The notes beneath the pieces were generated by a model, which did not search any database, had not been told where the DNA came from, and saw only the letters and a list, made by a program, of their open reading frames with translations. Positions 1-8,144 of a stretch of 64,000 nucleotides of DNA are shown piece by piece. The position numbers and the translations under genes are program-made. The first letter of the stretch is position 1. The number at the start of each line of letters is the position of its first letter. The stretch is from CAJQQY01 sp045106765 (GTDB lineage Bacteria; Bacteroidota; Bacteroidia; Chitinophagales; Saprospiraceae), in contig JBGCFD010000154.1 in the NCBI GenBank assembly GCA_045106765.1, positions 1 to 64,000 of the forward strand, in the 5' to 3' direction.

Positions 1-1434
1 GGAACTGATTTAGATTTTGGAAAATACTTGCAAGCAGGCAAAATATATATTTCCCAAAATGATAATAATCTACGAGTATTAAGTGGCCAATATGAATCAG
101 AAGAAATTGCTCAAAAGCGAGCAAATCAACTTAAGCGAATGGGTTTTGCAGATGCTTCTGTCAAAACAATGAATACGGTTGAGTTAATCAAATTAACTTC
201 ATTCGAAAGTGGTGGAGCAGTTGCTGACCCAATTGTAGAAGTGATCGAAACGTCAAAAGGCGGCGAACCAGAAGTGAAAAAAGAGACAAACAATCTTCCA
301 GAATCCTACGATGTTTTATTTAAAAAATCAAAGAATACATCGAAAGGAGGAACATCTATTCCTACCGATATTCCAGATAGTTTTGAAGGAAAAGCAGAAC
401 GAATTAATGTTCCTACAAAAAAAGAAGCTAAAGTTGATTTGCCAAAAATCAGAGTGAAAGTAAAACGAACTTCTGCGATTGAATTGCAAAAAGTATTAAA
501 AGCGCAAGGAGTTTATAATAGTGGTTTGGATGGATATTATGGAAAAGGAACGGCGAAAGGATATGCTGATATCAAAAAAGAAAATTATCAAATCCGAAAA
601 TATTTATTGCTTTCTGAGATGATGAATGAAGATGCGAGCAATAGTTTGAAGTCAAGTCGATTGCAGACAATTGTCAATAATTTGTTGAGTCAGCCAGCTG
701 ATGCAAATACATTGTTACAAGCAGAACGTTCGCCTTTGGCAAAAGTATACCGAGCCTATATTTTATTTCAAGATGGAGGAAATACAGCTGAAGTGAACCA
801 ATTGATGAATGCTGCGATCAAGCAATCTTTTAAAGGAAAGAAATTAAAAAATTCTCCACCATTTGATTATAATGCAACTTATGCTTATGATAATTTAGAG
901 CAATTATTAAAGCATTTAAATTATATTCATTCGGCATCACAAGATGCGGAGGTTCCTTGTTGGGTTTTTTCTCAGCATCCTTTGGAAGCGGCGAATGCGT
1001 TTGCTTCAGGTGGTGAAAATTTACGCATGCAAAATTGTGGAGGAGATTTTATGAGTTGGGAAGAGACTAAATTGTTGAAGACTATTGCGTCGGATTTAGA
1101 TCCTTCGATTGATTCAGATAAAGATAAATTAGCAGCTTATACGAGCAAGCGAGCAAAGCTTTTTATTGCACCACAAAAAATGACTTCGGGTGAAGCAACA
1201 GAGGTTTCGACTTGGCATAAAACACTTTGGACAGAGATGGAATCTTGGAGTGCCGCTGATCCGATTCATGAGCAAAGAGTGACTGCCTTGAAGGTTTCTT
1301 ACTTTCAGTCGCAGGTTCGGATTGAGGATTATTTTATGAACAAAGGGTTTACTTACAAAGAGGCAAAACCATTGGCAATGTGTGTGTTACAGACGATTGT
1401 GGGGAAGCATTTTGTAAATTATATGAAAGGATAG
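1..1434 (+). CDS. SPOR-domain protein, 5' end missing
   Basis: The frame is open from the first base of the window, so the true start lies outside; the TTG at 28 is only the first start-like codon. The visible part begins with a segment typical of a SPOR (sporulation-related repeat) domain, about residues 10-60, with the pattern KIYIS...LRVLSGQYESEEIAQKRA. SPOR domains bind denuded peptidoglycan glycan strands. A lysine-rich linker follows, then at about residues 155-195 a short helical segment resembling a peptidoglycan-binding repeat (IELQKVLKAQGVYNSGLDG). The C-terminal half is helical and not recognised. The protein probably acts at the cell wall in the periplasm, but its enzymatic role, if any, cannot be judged without the N-terminus. 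A strong hairpin follows the stop codon. Confidence 0.7.
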   Translation, partial: GTDLDFGKYLQAGKIYISQNDNNLRVLSGQYESEEIAQKRANQLKRMGFADASVKTMNTVELIKLTSFESGGAVADPIVEVIETSKGGEPEVKKETNNLPESYDVLFKKSKNTSKGGTSIPTDIPDSFEGKAERINVPTKKEAKVDLPKIRVKVKRTSAIELQKVLKAQGVYNSGLDGYYGKGTAKGYADIKKENYQIRKYLLLSEMMNEDASNSLKSSRLQTIVNNLLSQPADANTLLQAERSPLAKVYRAYILFQDGGNTAEVNQLMNAAIKQSFKGKKLKNSPPFDYNATYAYDNLEQLLKHLNYIHSASQDAEVPCWVFSQHPLEAANAFASGGENLRMQNCGGDFMSWEETKLLKTIASDLDPSIDSDKDKLAAYTSKRAKLFIAPQKMTSGEATEVSTWHKTLWTEMESWSAADPIHEQRVTALKVSYFQSQVRIEDYFMNKGFTYKEAKPLAMCVLQTIVGKHFVNYMKG

Positions 1435-1456
1435 AGTTCTAGTTTTAATAAAAAAG

Positions 1457-1486
1457 AGGTCTTGTAATTGTATTGTTACAAGACCT
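1457..1486. terminator. bidirectional Rho-independent terminator
   Basis: An 11-bp perfect inverted repeat (AGGTCTTGTAA / TTACAAGACCT, loop 1468-1475) is flanked by A5 on the left and T6 on the right. It lies between the convergent SPOR-protein and riboflavin synthase genes and can serve both. Confidence 0.85.
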
Positions 1487-1524
1487 TTTTTAATTTTATA
1501 GTCATCTAGTCAGAGATATTTATT

Positions 1525-2121
1525 TTACTTCTTCATATACAACTCCGCATACCTCGCAATATATTTTCCTAAAATATCAAACTCCAAATTCACCACATCG
1601 CCAGGCTTTAAATTCCGAAAATTAGTATGCTCAAAAGTATATGGAATAATCGCAACTGAAAAAGTATCTTCCGTCGGATTCACCAAAGTTAAGCTTACAC
1701 CATTTACACAAACAGAACCTTTATCCACTAAAAGGTGCGCATTTTTTTTGTCAAATCGAAAACTAAAATACCAACTACCTTCCGCTTCTTTTACTTCAAT
1801 GCAAGTGGCCGTATCATCGACATGACCTTGCACGATATGTCCATCCAACCGACCATGTTGCACCATTGCTCTTTCAAGGTTGATAGCATCGCCTGTTTTG
1901 AATTTTCCCAAGTTAGACCTAACCATAGTTTCTTCGATAGCAGTCACTTTATATTGATCATTAGTTTGGTGAGTCACGGTTAGACAAACGCCATTGTGTG
2001 AAACACTTTGATCTATTTTTAATTCATGAGCAATAGGAGAGGAGAAGGTGAAATGAATATTGCTTCCTTCTGTTTCGATATTTTCTACTTTGCCTTCGGC
2101 TTCAATGATTCCTGTAAACAT
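1525..2121 (-). CDS. ribE: riboflavin synthase, alpha subunit
   Basis: The enzyme disproportionates two molecules of 6,7-dimethyl-8-ribityllumazine into riboflavin and a pyrimidinedione, the last step of riboflavin synthesis in the cytoplasm. The protein starts with the canonical MFTGIIE and consists of two tandem lumazine-binding repeats, each with the N-G-V-x-L-T signature (SHNGVCLTV in the first, CVNGVSLTLV in the second) and a QGHVD segment at the repeat junction. The length of 198 residues is normal for the family. It stands alone here, with no other rib gene nearby. No FMN riboswitch-like structure was noticed upstream. Confidence 0.96.
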   Translation of the reverse strand: MFTGIIEAEGKVENIETEGSNIHFTFSSPIAHELKIDQSVSHNGVCLTVTHQTNDQYKVTAIEETMVRSNLGKFKTGDAINLERAMVQHGRLDGHIVQGHVDDTATCIEVKEAEGSWYFSFRFDKKNAHLLVDKGSVCVNGVSLTLVNPTEDTFSVAIIPYTFEHTNFRNLKPGDVVNLEFDILGKYIARYAELYMKK

Positions 2122-2264
2122 GGATTTTATTTTTTAGAGGACAGATGACAGACTGACGATGATTTAATAATTTCTCTTTTGAAAAAAAAAATAATAGTTT
2201 GAAATTTGTATCGTAGTTTAAAACACCACAATTACAAATTAGTTTTTTGCAAAAATAAAAAAAA

Positions 2265-2294
2265 GGAGTAATGATTTTTACAAATCATCACTCC
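2265..2294 (-). terminator. terminator of the T9SS surface-protein gene
   Basis: Read on the minus strand, a GGAGTGATGATTT stem with one mismatch, a short GTAA-type loop and the returning arm are followed by a run of T. It lies just downstream of the 2337-5105 gene. Confidence 0.8.
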
Positions 2295-2336
2295 TCTTTT
2301 TGAATTCACTTTGGGAGAAAAATTAACCATTCATCA

Positions 2337-5105
2337 TCATCTCAGTAGTTCGATAAATCCATTTAAAATCTCAGGACTTTCAGTCACTCCCGAAACTCGG
2401 TTTTCAAAAACTCGACAGGTGTAATAATAAACTCCTTGAGCGACATCTTTTCCATTTAGGTTTTTTCCATCCCATCCTAAATCAGGATCCGTAGAAGTAT
2501 AAACTAATTGTCCCCAAATATTAAATACATTAAATTCTACTCGCTCTACAAATCGATATGGGTAAGGAATAAATAATTCATTCGAACCATCTCCATTTGG
2601 TGTAAATGCATTAGGTAAAATATAAATCGGACAATTGTCAACACAAACAATATTGCTAAATGCACTTTCATTTTCGAAAGTATCAATAGCTGTGACTGCA
2701 TAACAACCTGCAATTCCAAATTCAGAATTATGAGTCAAAGTTGTATCTGCTGAATCATCACTTGTGTAAATCAATTGGAAATTACCCATATCAGTTGGTG
2801 GTGCATAATAGACATTATAATAAACCACATCATCAGTCTCTTCGCAAAGGTTCATCGGATTTATCCAAGTTAAATCATTTACAAATTCTTCTCCACCGAT
2901 TATATCTCCTGCATTTTCACAGCCATTAGTAATCGTCAAGGAAGGTGGACAAGGTGGAATAGTATCTAAAGGAATACCACATTCTCTTTGGGAATCATTA
3001 ATAAGGATGGGTAAAATTCCTTCAATATTATAAGAACCAAACCCTCGGACATAATAGCAATATTCAACCCCATTGACTAATCCTTCATTGTCAATATATT
3101 CTTCCGTATTCGAAACTCCAATAGAATCATATTGAGAAATAGGCTCTGTATTGTTACCTCGATAGATAGTATAGGAATAATTATCCCACGGAACATCCAA
3201 GTCCCAGGTTAAAATATTAGTTTCATCAGTAGACCCAATATTCAAGAAAGTGGAAGAAGCATCATTTGTAAAGCCAAGAGATATATTTCCTTCTACAAAG
3301 AAGTCAATGCGATAAGAGTATGCGTTGTTTTCAGTATCTAAACCAGTATCCACATAATTAGTATCTACTGCCTCATAAAAATTAGCAACAGACGGAGTGG
3401 TATGAACTAAAGTAAATCCAGTATTGGTAATTCCTTCTGCTCGCCAAACTTCATATCTGTAGGGGCCTTCATTTTGTAAAGTATCCAAATCTTCTGGATT
3501 AGGAGTAGACCATTGGACAAAAATTTCTCCATTGGAAGGATCAGTAATCTCTACATCGACATTAGTAATCAGCGGAATATCTCTACTCAATTGAACGCAG
3601 ATTTCTTCAGAAGCTAAACTTTCTACAAAGTTGAAATTAAATCCACCTGCAGAGGTTTGAGCAAAATCACCAACAATTCGATAACAATAATTTCGTCCTC
3701 GTTCTACATCAAAATCTGTAAAAACATATCGACCGCCATCCATATCAAATAATTTATTAGCAATTCGAGTATATCCTTTTCCATCTAAACCTGGATCACA
3801 AGTATCAGGAGGAAAGGAATTACTTCCTAGTCTTCGCCATACAGAAAATCCCTTAAAATATTCATCTTCCACTACTTCGCAGTCGTAAGGTTTTTCCCAA
3901 CTTAAATTTATTTGTTCATCAATGGGTACTGCTTGAAGGTCTTCAGGTGGAGGACCCACTACTTTTATTCGAACCGTTTTAAGAGTTGACAAACCTGCGG
4001 AATCTGAACCAAGAAAATAATTATCTGTTGCTTTAAAAATGACGGAATAAAATTGATCAGAAATATGCTCACAGGTTGTTTGCCAAGTAAAATTTTTAAC
4101 TACTGGAGGATCTTCAAATATATTGTTAGTAGGTGAAAATTGTGCAGGACTAGGACTAATTACTAATGGACCACCCAAGGCAGTTAATCTAACTTTTTGT
4201 CCAGGATTAGGATCCGTAGCAATTACTTCAAAATCGATCAACGTTCCTGCAACTACACAAAGCTCCTCTATCGTTTCAATCACAGGAGGTTCGTTATCGC
4301 ATTCCAAAACAGTTATTTGCATATCTCGAATCATAGTATCTAACGAGACCCCATTTCTCCATTCAATGATATAAATAGCGACATTATATTCACCAGGTTG
4401 CAGAGGAGCAATCCATAATAAATCACCCGTAACTGAATTGATTGACAGAATATTATCCGGATCGTTGATTGAAGGAATTTGGTCAGGATATTTATAATTA
4501 GGCACTACCGTCCCAACAGATTGTAATGGCACCGTCAATTCATAAGAAAGACTATCTCCATCTTGGTCATAGGCATTTGGATTATGAATAAATGGTTGAC
4601 CAACACATGCGATATCAATAGGAGGTTGATATAGAATAGGTGAATTGTTAAACCCATTAAATTGTGGATTAAAAATGGTTATCGTCGTTTCTAAATGAAA
4701 AGGAACATTATCTGAACTTGGAGGATTGACATTTAAGATGCCACCGTTTCGATTCGGGTCAGTCATACTGATCACATAATGTCCAGTCGCAGGAAAAGTA
4801 TGAGAAGTGGTGTATAGATTTTTTTTAATGTCATTTCCTAAAAGTTGCCCACTTCCATTACTCCTTTGCACCCATTCACACACTAGAACATCATTGTTTT
4901 CATAACCCCAACAGATTTCTAAACTATCTCGATCAGCAGGAATACTACTCGCTTTTGTATAAGTGGTAATCGTAGCTGTTACCGAAAGAAAGTTAGAAGT
5001 ATCCGTCACATAGGTAATTTCACCTGCCCGATTATGAGTAGCTTGTACCGAACCTGCGGAAAGAATAGCTAGAAAAAGAATGGAAAAACGTAAAAGCTTT
5101 GTCAT
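2337..5105 (-). CDS. large secreted protein with type B T9SS sorting domain (gliding-motility-associated C-terminus)
   Basis: A 922-residue exported protein. Residues 1-22 form a Sec signal peptide ending near SVQA. The body is a series of beta-rich, Ig-like or fibronectin-type modules, with segments such as DGDSLSYEL and LSWEKPYDCE. The last roughly 90 residues begin with PNAFTPNGDGSNE, the hallmark of the CHU_C / gliding-motility-associated C-terminal domain (type B sorting signal), which sends proteins across the outer membrane through the type IX system to the cell surface. No catalytic motif was seen, so an adhesin or surface-structural role is the best inference. The gene appears monocistronic, with its own terminator. 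Confidence 0.88.
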   Translation of the reverse strand: MTKLLRFSILFLAILSAGSVQATHNRAGEITYVTDTSNFLSVTATITTYTKASSIPADRDSLEICWGYENNDVLVCEWVQRSNGSGQLLGNDIKKNLYTTSHTFPATGHYVISMTDPNRNGGILNVNPPSSDNVPFHLETTITIFNPQFNGFNNSPILYQPPIDIACVGQPFIHNPNAYDQDGDSLSYELTVPLQSVGTVVPNYKYPDQIPSINDPDNILSINSVTGDLLWIAPLQPGEYNVAIYIIEWRNGVSLDTMIRDMQITVLECDNEPPVIETIEELCVVAGTLIDFEVIATDPNPGQKVRLTALGGPLVISPSPAQFSPTNNIFEDPPVVKNFTWQTTCEHISDQFYSVIFKATDNYFLGSDSAGLSTLKTVRIKVVGPPPEDLQAVPIDEQINLSWEKPYDCEVVEDEYFKGFSVWRRLGSNSFPPDTCDPGLDGKGYTRIANKLFDMDGGRYVFTDFDVERGRNYCYRIVGDFAQTSAGGFNFNFVESLASEEICVQLSRDIPLITNVDVEITDPSNGEIFVQWSTPNPEDLDTLQNEGPYRYEVWRAEGITNTGFTLVHTTPSVANFYEAVDTNYVDTGLDTENNAYSYRIDFFVEGNISLGFTNDASSTFLNIGSTDETNILTWDLDVPWDNYSYTIYRGNNTEPISQYDSIGVSNTEEYIDNEGLVNGVEYCYYVRGFGSYNIEGILPILINDSQRECGIPLDTIPPCPPSLTITNGCENAGDIIGGEEFVNDLTWINPMNLCEETDDVVYYNVYYAPPTDMGNFQLIYTSDDSADTTLTHNSEFGIAGCYAVTAIDTFENESAFSNIVCVDNCPIYILPNAFTPNGDGSNELFIPYPYRFVERVEFNVFNIWGQLVYTSTDPDLGWDGKNLNGKDVAQGVYYYTCRVFENRVSGVTESPEILNGFIELLR

Positions 5106-5531
5106 ATCAAAGTGAGATTTTATTCAATTTAGGAAGTTTTCATCTATTCAAGGAAAATTTATATGTCAATTTAGGGTCATTTAAAAGAGTAGTAAGAAAA
5201 TAACGAAAATTTGTAATCAATATTCTATGTAATAATACGCTTGAGAGAGTAATATGTTTTGGAAAAATAATAATGGAATTCAATAGTATGGACGTTTTTT
5301 TATTGAACAATGGTTGCAAAAATGGATTAAATTTTATTTTTCAAAAAAAGTAAATTGATTATTCAATGGTAACTGCTGACTCCTAGGAGATGGCGAAAAA
5401 TCTCTGAATTCAAGTTCTATCAACTTTTTCTTTTCATTAGTAGAAAAAGAAAGGGCAAATGATAAAAAATTGTACTTTTGCGATTCAAAAAAATTCACTA
5501 GTGGCAGATTAACCACTAACCTAAACAAAAT
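5106..5531. other. gene-free spacer between divergent genes
   Basis: This 426-bp AT-rich stretch lies between the T9SS surface-protein gene and the antiporter gene. The only recognisable element is the promoter-like TACTTTTG at 5473-5480. Short open frames here lack convincing starts and family resemblance. Confidence 0.5.
5473..5480 (+). promoter_or_regulatory. possible -7 element (TACTTTTG) for the antiporter gene
   Basis: The octamer matches the Bacteroidota -7 consensus TAnnTTTG and lies about 50 bases before the antiporter start. No clear -33 TTTG was found at the expected spacing, so support is partial; such octamers also arise by chance in AT-rich DNA. Confidence 0.3.
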
Positions 5532-6470
5532 ATGAATATAGAAATATTAACTTATGTTGGTCTTTTTATTGCAAGCCTTGCTGTCTTATTGAAAGCATCA
5601 GATTGGTTTATTGATTCAGCGGAAGAGATAGGTTTGTCATTTGGTATTTCTCCATATATTATAGGTGTGACAATTATTGCTTTTGGTACTTCATTGCCAG
5701 AGTTAGCCACATCGGTGGCAAGTGTTTTTGCAGACGAATCAGAAATTGTCATGGCAAACGTCGTTGGTTCTAATATTACGAACATCGCTTTGGTTATTGG
5801 TCTTGTAGCTATTTATGTAAAAGAAATAAAACTTGAAACTGATATTTGGAAAATAGATATGCCTTTCCTTTATTTTACAGCTTTCTTTCTTTGGTTCATT
5901 GTGAGAGATCAAAACGTATCTTATTTTGAAGGAGGATTACTTCTATTAGCACTTATTGTGTTTTTAGTTTTTTCGTTGAAATCAGATAACGATGAGGAAA
6001 AAGAAAAGCATCCAAAAGCATCCATAAAAAGTTATCTTTTAATGATTGTTGGAGCTACCCTAGTTTGGTTAGGTGCAACCTATACTGTTGTTGCAATTCA
6101 AGAATTATCGAATATTGCAGGAATCGGTTCAGGAGTAATTGCATTATCAGCAGTAGCATTGGGAACTTCCTTGCCAGAAGTAATTGTAAGTTTAAATGCA
6201 GCAAAGAAGGGAAAAACTGGAATTGCAATTGGAAATGTTTTAGGTTCTAATATTTTTAATACACTTGCTGTAATTGGTATTCCAGCATTTATTGGAGACT
6301 TAGTAATCAAACCTGAAATTTTATCATTTAGTTTACCATTGATGTTAGTGATGACTGTTCTTTTTGGAGTGATGTGTTTTTCTCGAACCATCTCTCGTTG
6401 GGAAGGATTTATCTTGGTCATATTTTATCTATACTTTCTAGTAGAATTGTTTACCGTTCCTATTCCTTAG
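5532..6470 (+). CDS. calcium/sodium antiporter (CaCA family, YrbG-like)
   Basis: An inner-membrane cation exchanger of 312 residues, the usual length for bacterial YrbG-type proteins. It shows the internal duplication of the family: each half carries a GTSLPE motif (AFGTSLPELATS near residue 55 and ALGTSLPEVIVS near residue 215) followed by GSNI(T/F)N (GSNITNIAL and GSNIFNTLA). These alpha-repeats form the ion-binding site and contain the essential acidic residues. About ten hydrophobic helices are visible, with a charged cytoplasmic loop (DNDEEKEKHPK) between the halves. The family exchanges Ca2+ for Na+ and/or K+; the actual ions here are inferred. The gene stands alone after a long spacer. 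Confidence 0.93.
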   Translation: MNIEILTYVGLFIASLAVLLKASDWFIDSAEEIGLSFGISPYIIGVTIIAFGTSLPELATSVASVFADESEIVMANVVGSNITNIALVIGLVAIYVKEIKLETDIWKIDMPFLYFTAFFLWFIVRDQNVSYFEGGLLLLALIVFLVFSLKSDNDEEKEKHPKASIKSYLLMIVGATLVWLGATYTVVAIQELSNIAGIGSGVIALSAVALGTSLPEVIVSLNAAKKGKTGIAIGNVLGSNIFNTLAVIGIPAFIGDLVIKPEILSFSLPLMLVMTVLFGVMCFSRTISRWEGFILVIFYLYFLVELFTVPIP

Positions 6471-7117
6471 GCTTGAGTTTTAAATATTGTTGATAATTCA
6501 ATTTTTTAGGTATTCATTTTGTTATACTAAGAAAGTAACTAAGTCTATTTTTATTTCTCGTAAATATATTGTTACATTATTAATTTTTTTGAAAAAAGGG
6601 ATATGTTACTTTTTTGACTTTTTATTGTCAAAATGATTGGAATTTAATATTAATTTTCTCACTTTAGAGGTATCCCAATATCTTCAAATGAAAACAGAGA
6701 GGAAACATTTTTTTTAAACGCAAAAATTCATTTATTATGTTAATTCTGTACATTGCAACAGGCGCGTTTATCATGGGAGGAGCACTAATTACTTTCTCCA
6801 ACTTGCTTTCGCAAAGAAGCAGAAAATGGTAAAACGATTCAGTCTAAAGTTTTCAATACAGATTATTTTCCCCCAACATTTCATATTATATCACACACAA
6901 CACTAGCTTTTTAAAAGGAGCTACCTTACAATCAATTAGATTTTGCGCCATTATTTTTAACTTTATTGTTTATACGTTACCTGTATAACTTTCTCTACAT
7001 TTCTTATTTGTTAAATAGGATCAATTATAAACGGAGTAGTTTATAGTTATGTAATTTATTTCTCTGCTAGAGTGAATGAAGCAGATAAGCATTTTGAAAA
7101 ACTGAAAAAGCGAAATC
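6471..7117. other. long spacer with no intact long gene
   Basis: This AT-rich 647-bp interval lies between the convergent antiporter and haem-lipoprotein genes. It holds the debris described at 6737-7143; nothing is recognised in 6471-6736. Confidence 0.5.
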
Positions 7118-7143
7118 TTAATTTTTCAAATATAATTTCTTAA
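6737..7143 (+). pseudogene. possible decayed membrane-protein gene
   Basis: This stretch lies in a 647-bp interval without any intact long gene. From the ATG at 6737, a 31-residue peptide with one hydrophobic helix (MLILYIATGAFIMGGALITF) runs to a stop at 6830. Protein-like segments continue in other registers: one containing AENGKTIQSKVFNTDYFPP, then one containing KGATLQSIRFCAIIFNFIVY, and finally, after a frame change, GSIINGVVYSYVIYFSARVN followed by EADKHFEKLKKRN. The last piece faintly resembles the end of the DUF4212 protein at 7850 (GSI...VFVVLIFVYVNWMNKLDKEY). This may be one membrane gene broken by frameshifts, or an intact 31-residue gene followed by chance open frames. Its 3' end overlaps the haem-lipoprotein gene by 26 bases. 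Confidence 0.25.
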
Positions 7144-7558
7144 TTCGAACCATTGGCCCAGGACACATTGCTCGATGACAATTCATGCAGCTTTCTACTA
7201 AGCCTTGGAATAGAATTGCTGTGTCCTCCTCCGAACTAACTTTTAATTGTTCCAACATATTTAGGTAGGCATCTGCGTACAGTTTATATTTTTTACTCGC
7301 AGCTTTTTCAGGTTCTGTTGCTTGAGCGGTATGTATTTTCTCAAACTTAGTGAGCACTTCAAGTTTATCTCCTTTTTCAATCTGCTCTTTCATTCGCATT
7401 CCGTCGTCAAACATTTCTCTCATTAGTAAGGCTAATTCACTATCACCATTTGGATTGGGTTGGATTGGGGGAAGACCTGATTTAGATGAGTCAATATTAG
7501 AACAGGTCAAAGCAAATAGAATAATGAATAAGGTGAAAAATGTGAAATATATCTTCAT
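7118..7558 (-). CDS. lipoprotein with a single c-type haem motif
   Basis: A 146-residue exported lipoprotein. Residues 1-19 form a hydrophobic signal ending at a lipobox-like LFALTC, with Cys19 the likely lipidated residue. The mature part is mostly helical and carries one CMNCH (CxxCH) haem-attachment motif at residues 124-128 near the C-terminus. A helical body with a C-terminal haem is the layout of class II (cytochrome c'-like) cytochromes, so it may be a membrane-tethered electron carrier or haem sensor on the periplasmic side. A second Cys shortly after the motif (HRAMC) is of unknown meaning. It is transcribed divergently from the symporter genes, with no redox partner adjacent. Confidence 0.8.
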   Translation of the reverse strand: MKIYFTFFTLFIILFALTCSNIDSSKSGLPPIQPNPNGDSELALLMREMFDDGMRMKEQIEKGDKLEVLTKFEKIHTAQATEPEKAASKKYKLYADAYLNMLEQLKVSSEEDTAILFQGLVESCMNCHRAMCPGPMVRIKKLYLKN

Positions 7559-7811
7559 TATGAGGTAATCAAGGTGGTTTAGTAAAAAAGAAAAATTATT
7601 GACGTAAAGATAATCAAGCTTATTTTTTTCAAATAAAAAAACATAATTATTTCTTGCATTTAATCGATGATAATAATCAATGTTCTTTTATTCCCACTTA
7701 GTAGTTTACACTTTAGATTTTTTATCAAATTAGAAAATGAAAATAGTACACTCAATTTCAGCGCTAATTATTACCTTAAAGGTTTTAAGTAGTCGGATAT
7801 AAGTAATCGTG

Positions 7812-7819
7812 TATTTTTG
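7812..7819 (+). promoter_or_regulatory. possible -7 element (TATTTTTG) for the symporter operon
   Basis: The octamer fits TAnnTTTG and lies about 30 bases upstream of the DUF4212 start, a plausible distance for a transcript with a short leader. No clear -33 box is seen. Confidence 0.3.
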
Positions 7820-7849
7820 ATAATCTATTTTTAAAACCAACATAACTAT

Positions 7850-8107
7850 ATGTCAAGCAAAAAAGCAAAAGAGTATTGGAGTAAGAACCTCCGCTATCTT
7901 GCCATTCTTCTTTCCATCTGGTTTGTAGTTTCCTATGTCTGTGGGATACTTTTAGTTGACCAATTAAATACCATTCGCCTTGGAGGATTCAAATTAGGAT
8001 TCTGGTTTGCCCAGCAAGGTTCTATTTATGTATTCGTTGTTTTGATTTTTGTTTATGTTAATTGGATGAATAAACTTGACAAGGAATATGGCTTTGATGA
8101 GGAGTAA
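7850..8107 (+). CDS. DUF4212 protein, small subunit of a sodium/solute symporter
   Basis: An 85-residue membrane protein with two hydrophobic helices (about residues 15-37 and 55-72). The family's conserved features are present: an N-terminal KEYWSKNLR, a central GFKLGFWFAQQGS, and a MNKLDKEYG tail. DUF4212 proteins are encoded directly before SSS-family symporters and are regarded as their small partner subunit. That is the case here: the large subunit starts 37 bases downstream on the same strand, so the two are almost certainly co-transcribed and form one inner-membrane uptake system. Confidence 0.92.
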   Translation: MSSKKAKEYWSKNLRYLAILLSIWFVVSYVCGILLVDQLNTIRLGGFKLGFWFAQQGSIYVFVVLIFVYVNWMNKLDKEYGFDEE

Positions 8108-8144
8108 GATTAACTCCAATTTTTAAACAAAACGAAAGAAAGAA

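Noticed and set aside
1735..1983. Antisense frame within ribE
   Set aside because: Shadow of the riboflavin synthase gene with no independent support.
5334..5528. Minus-strand 64-residue frame before the antiporter gene
   Set aside because: Low-complexity, Phe/Leu-rich composition, lies over the likely promoter of the divergent gene, and has no family resemblance.
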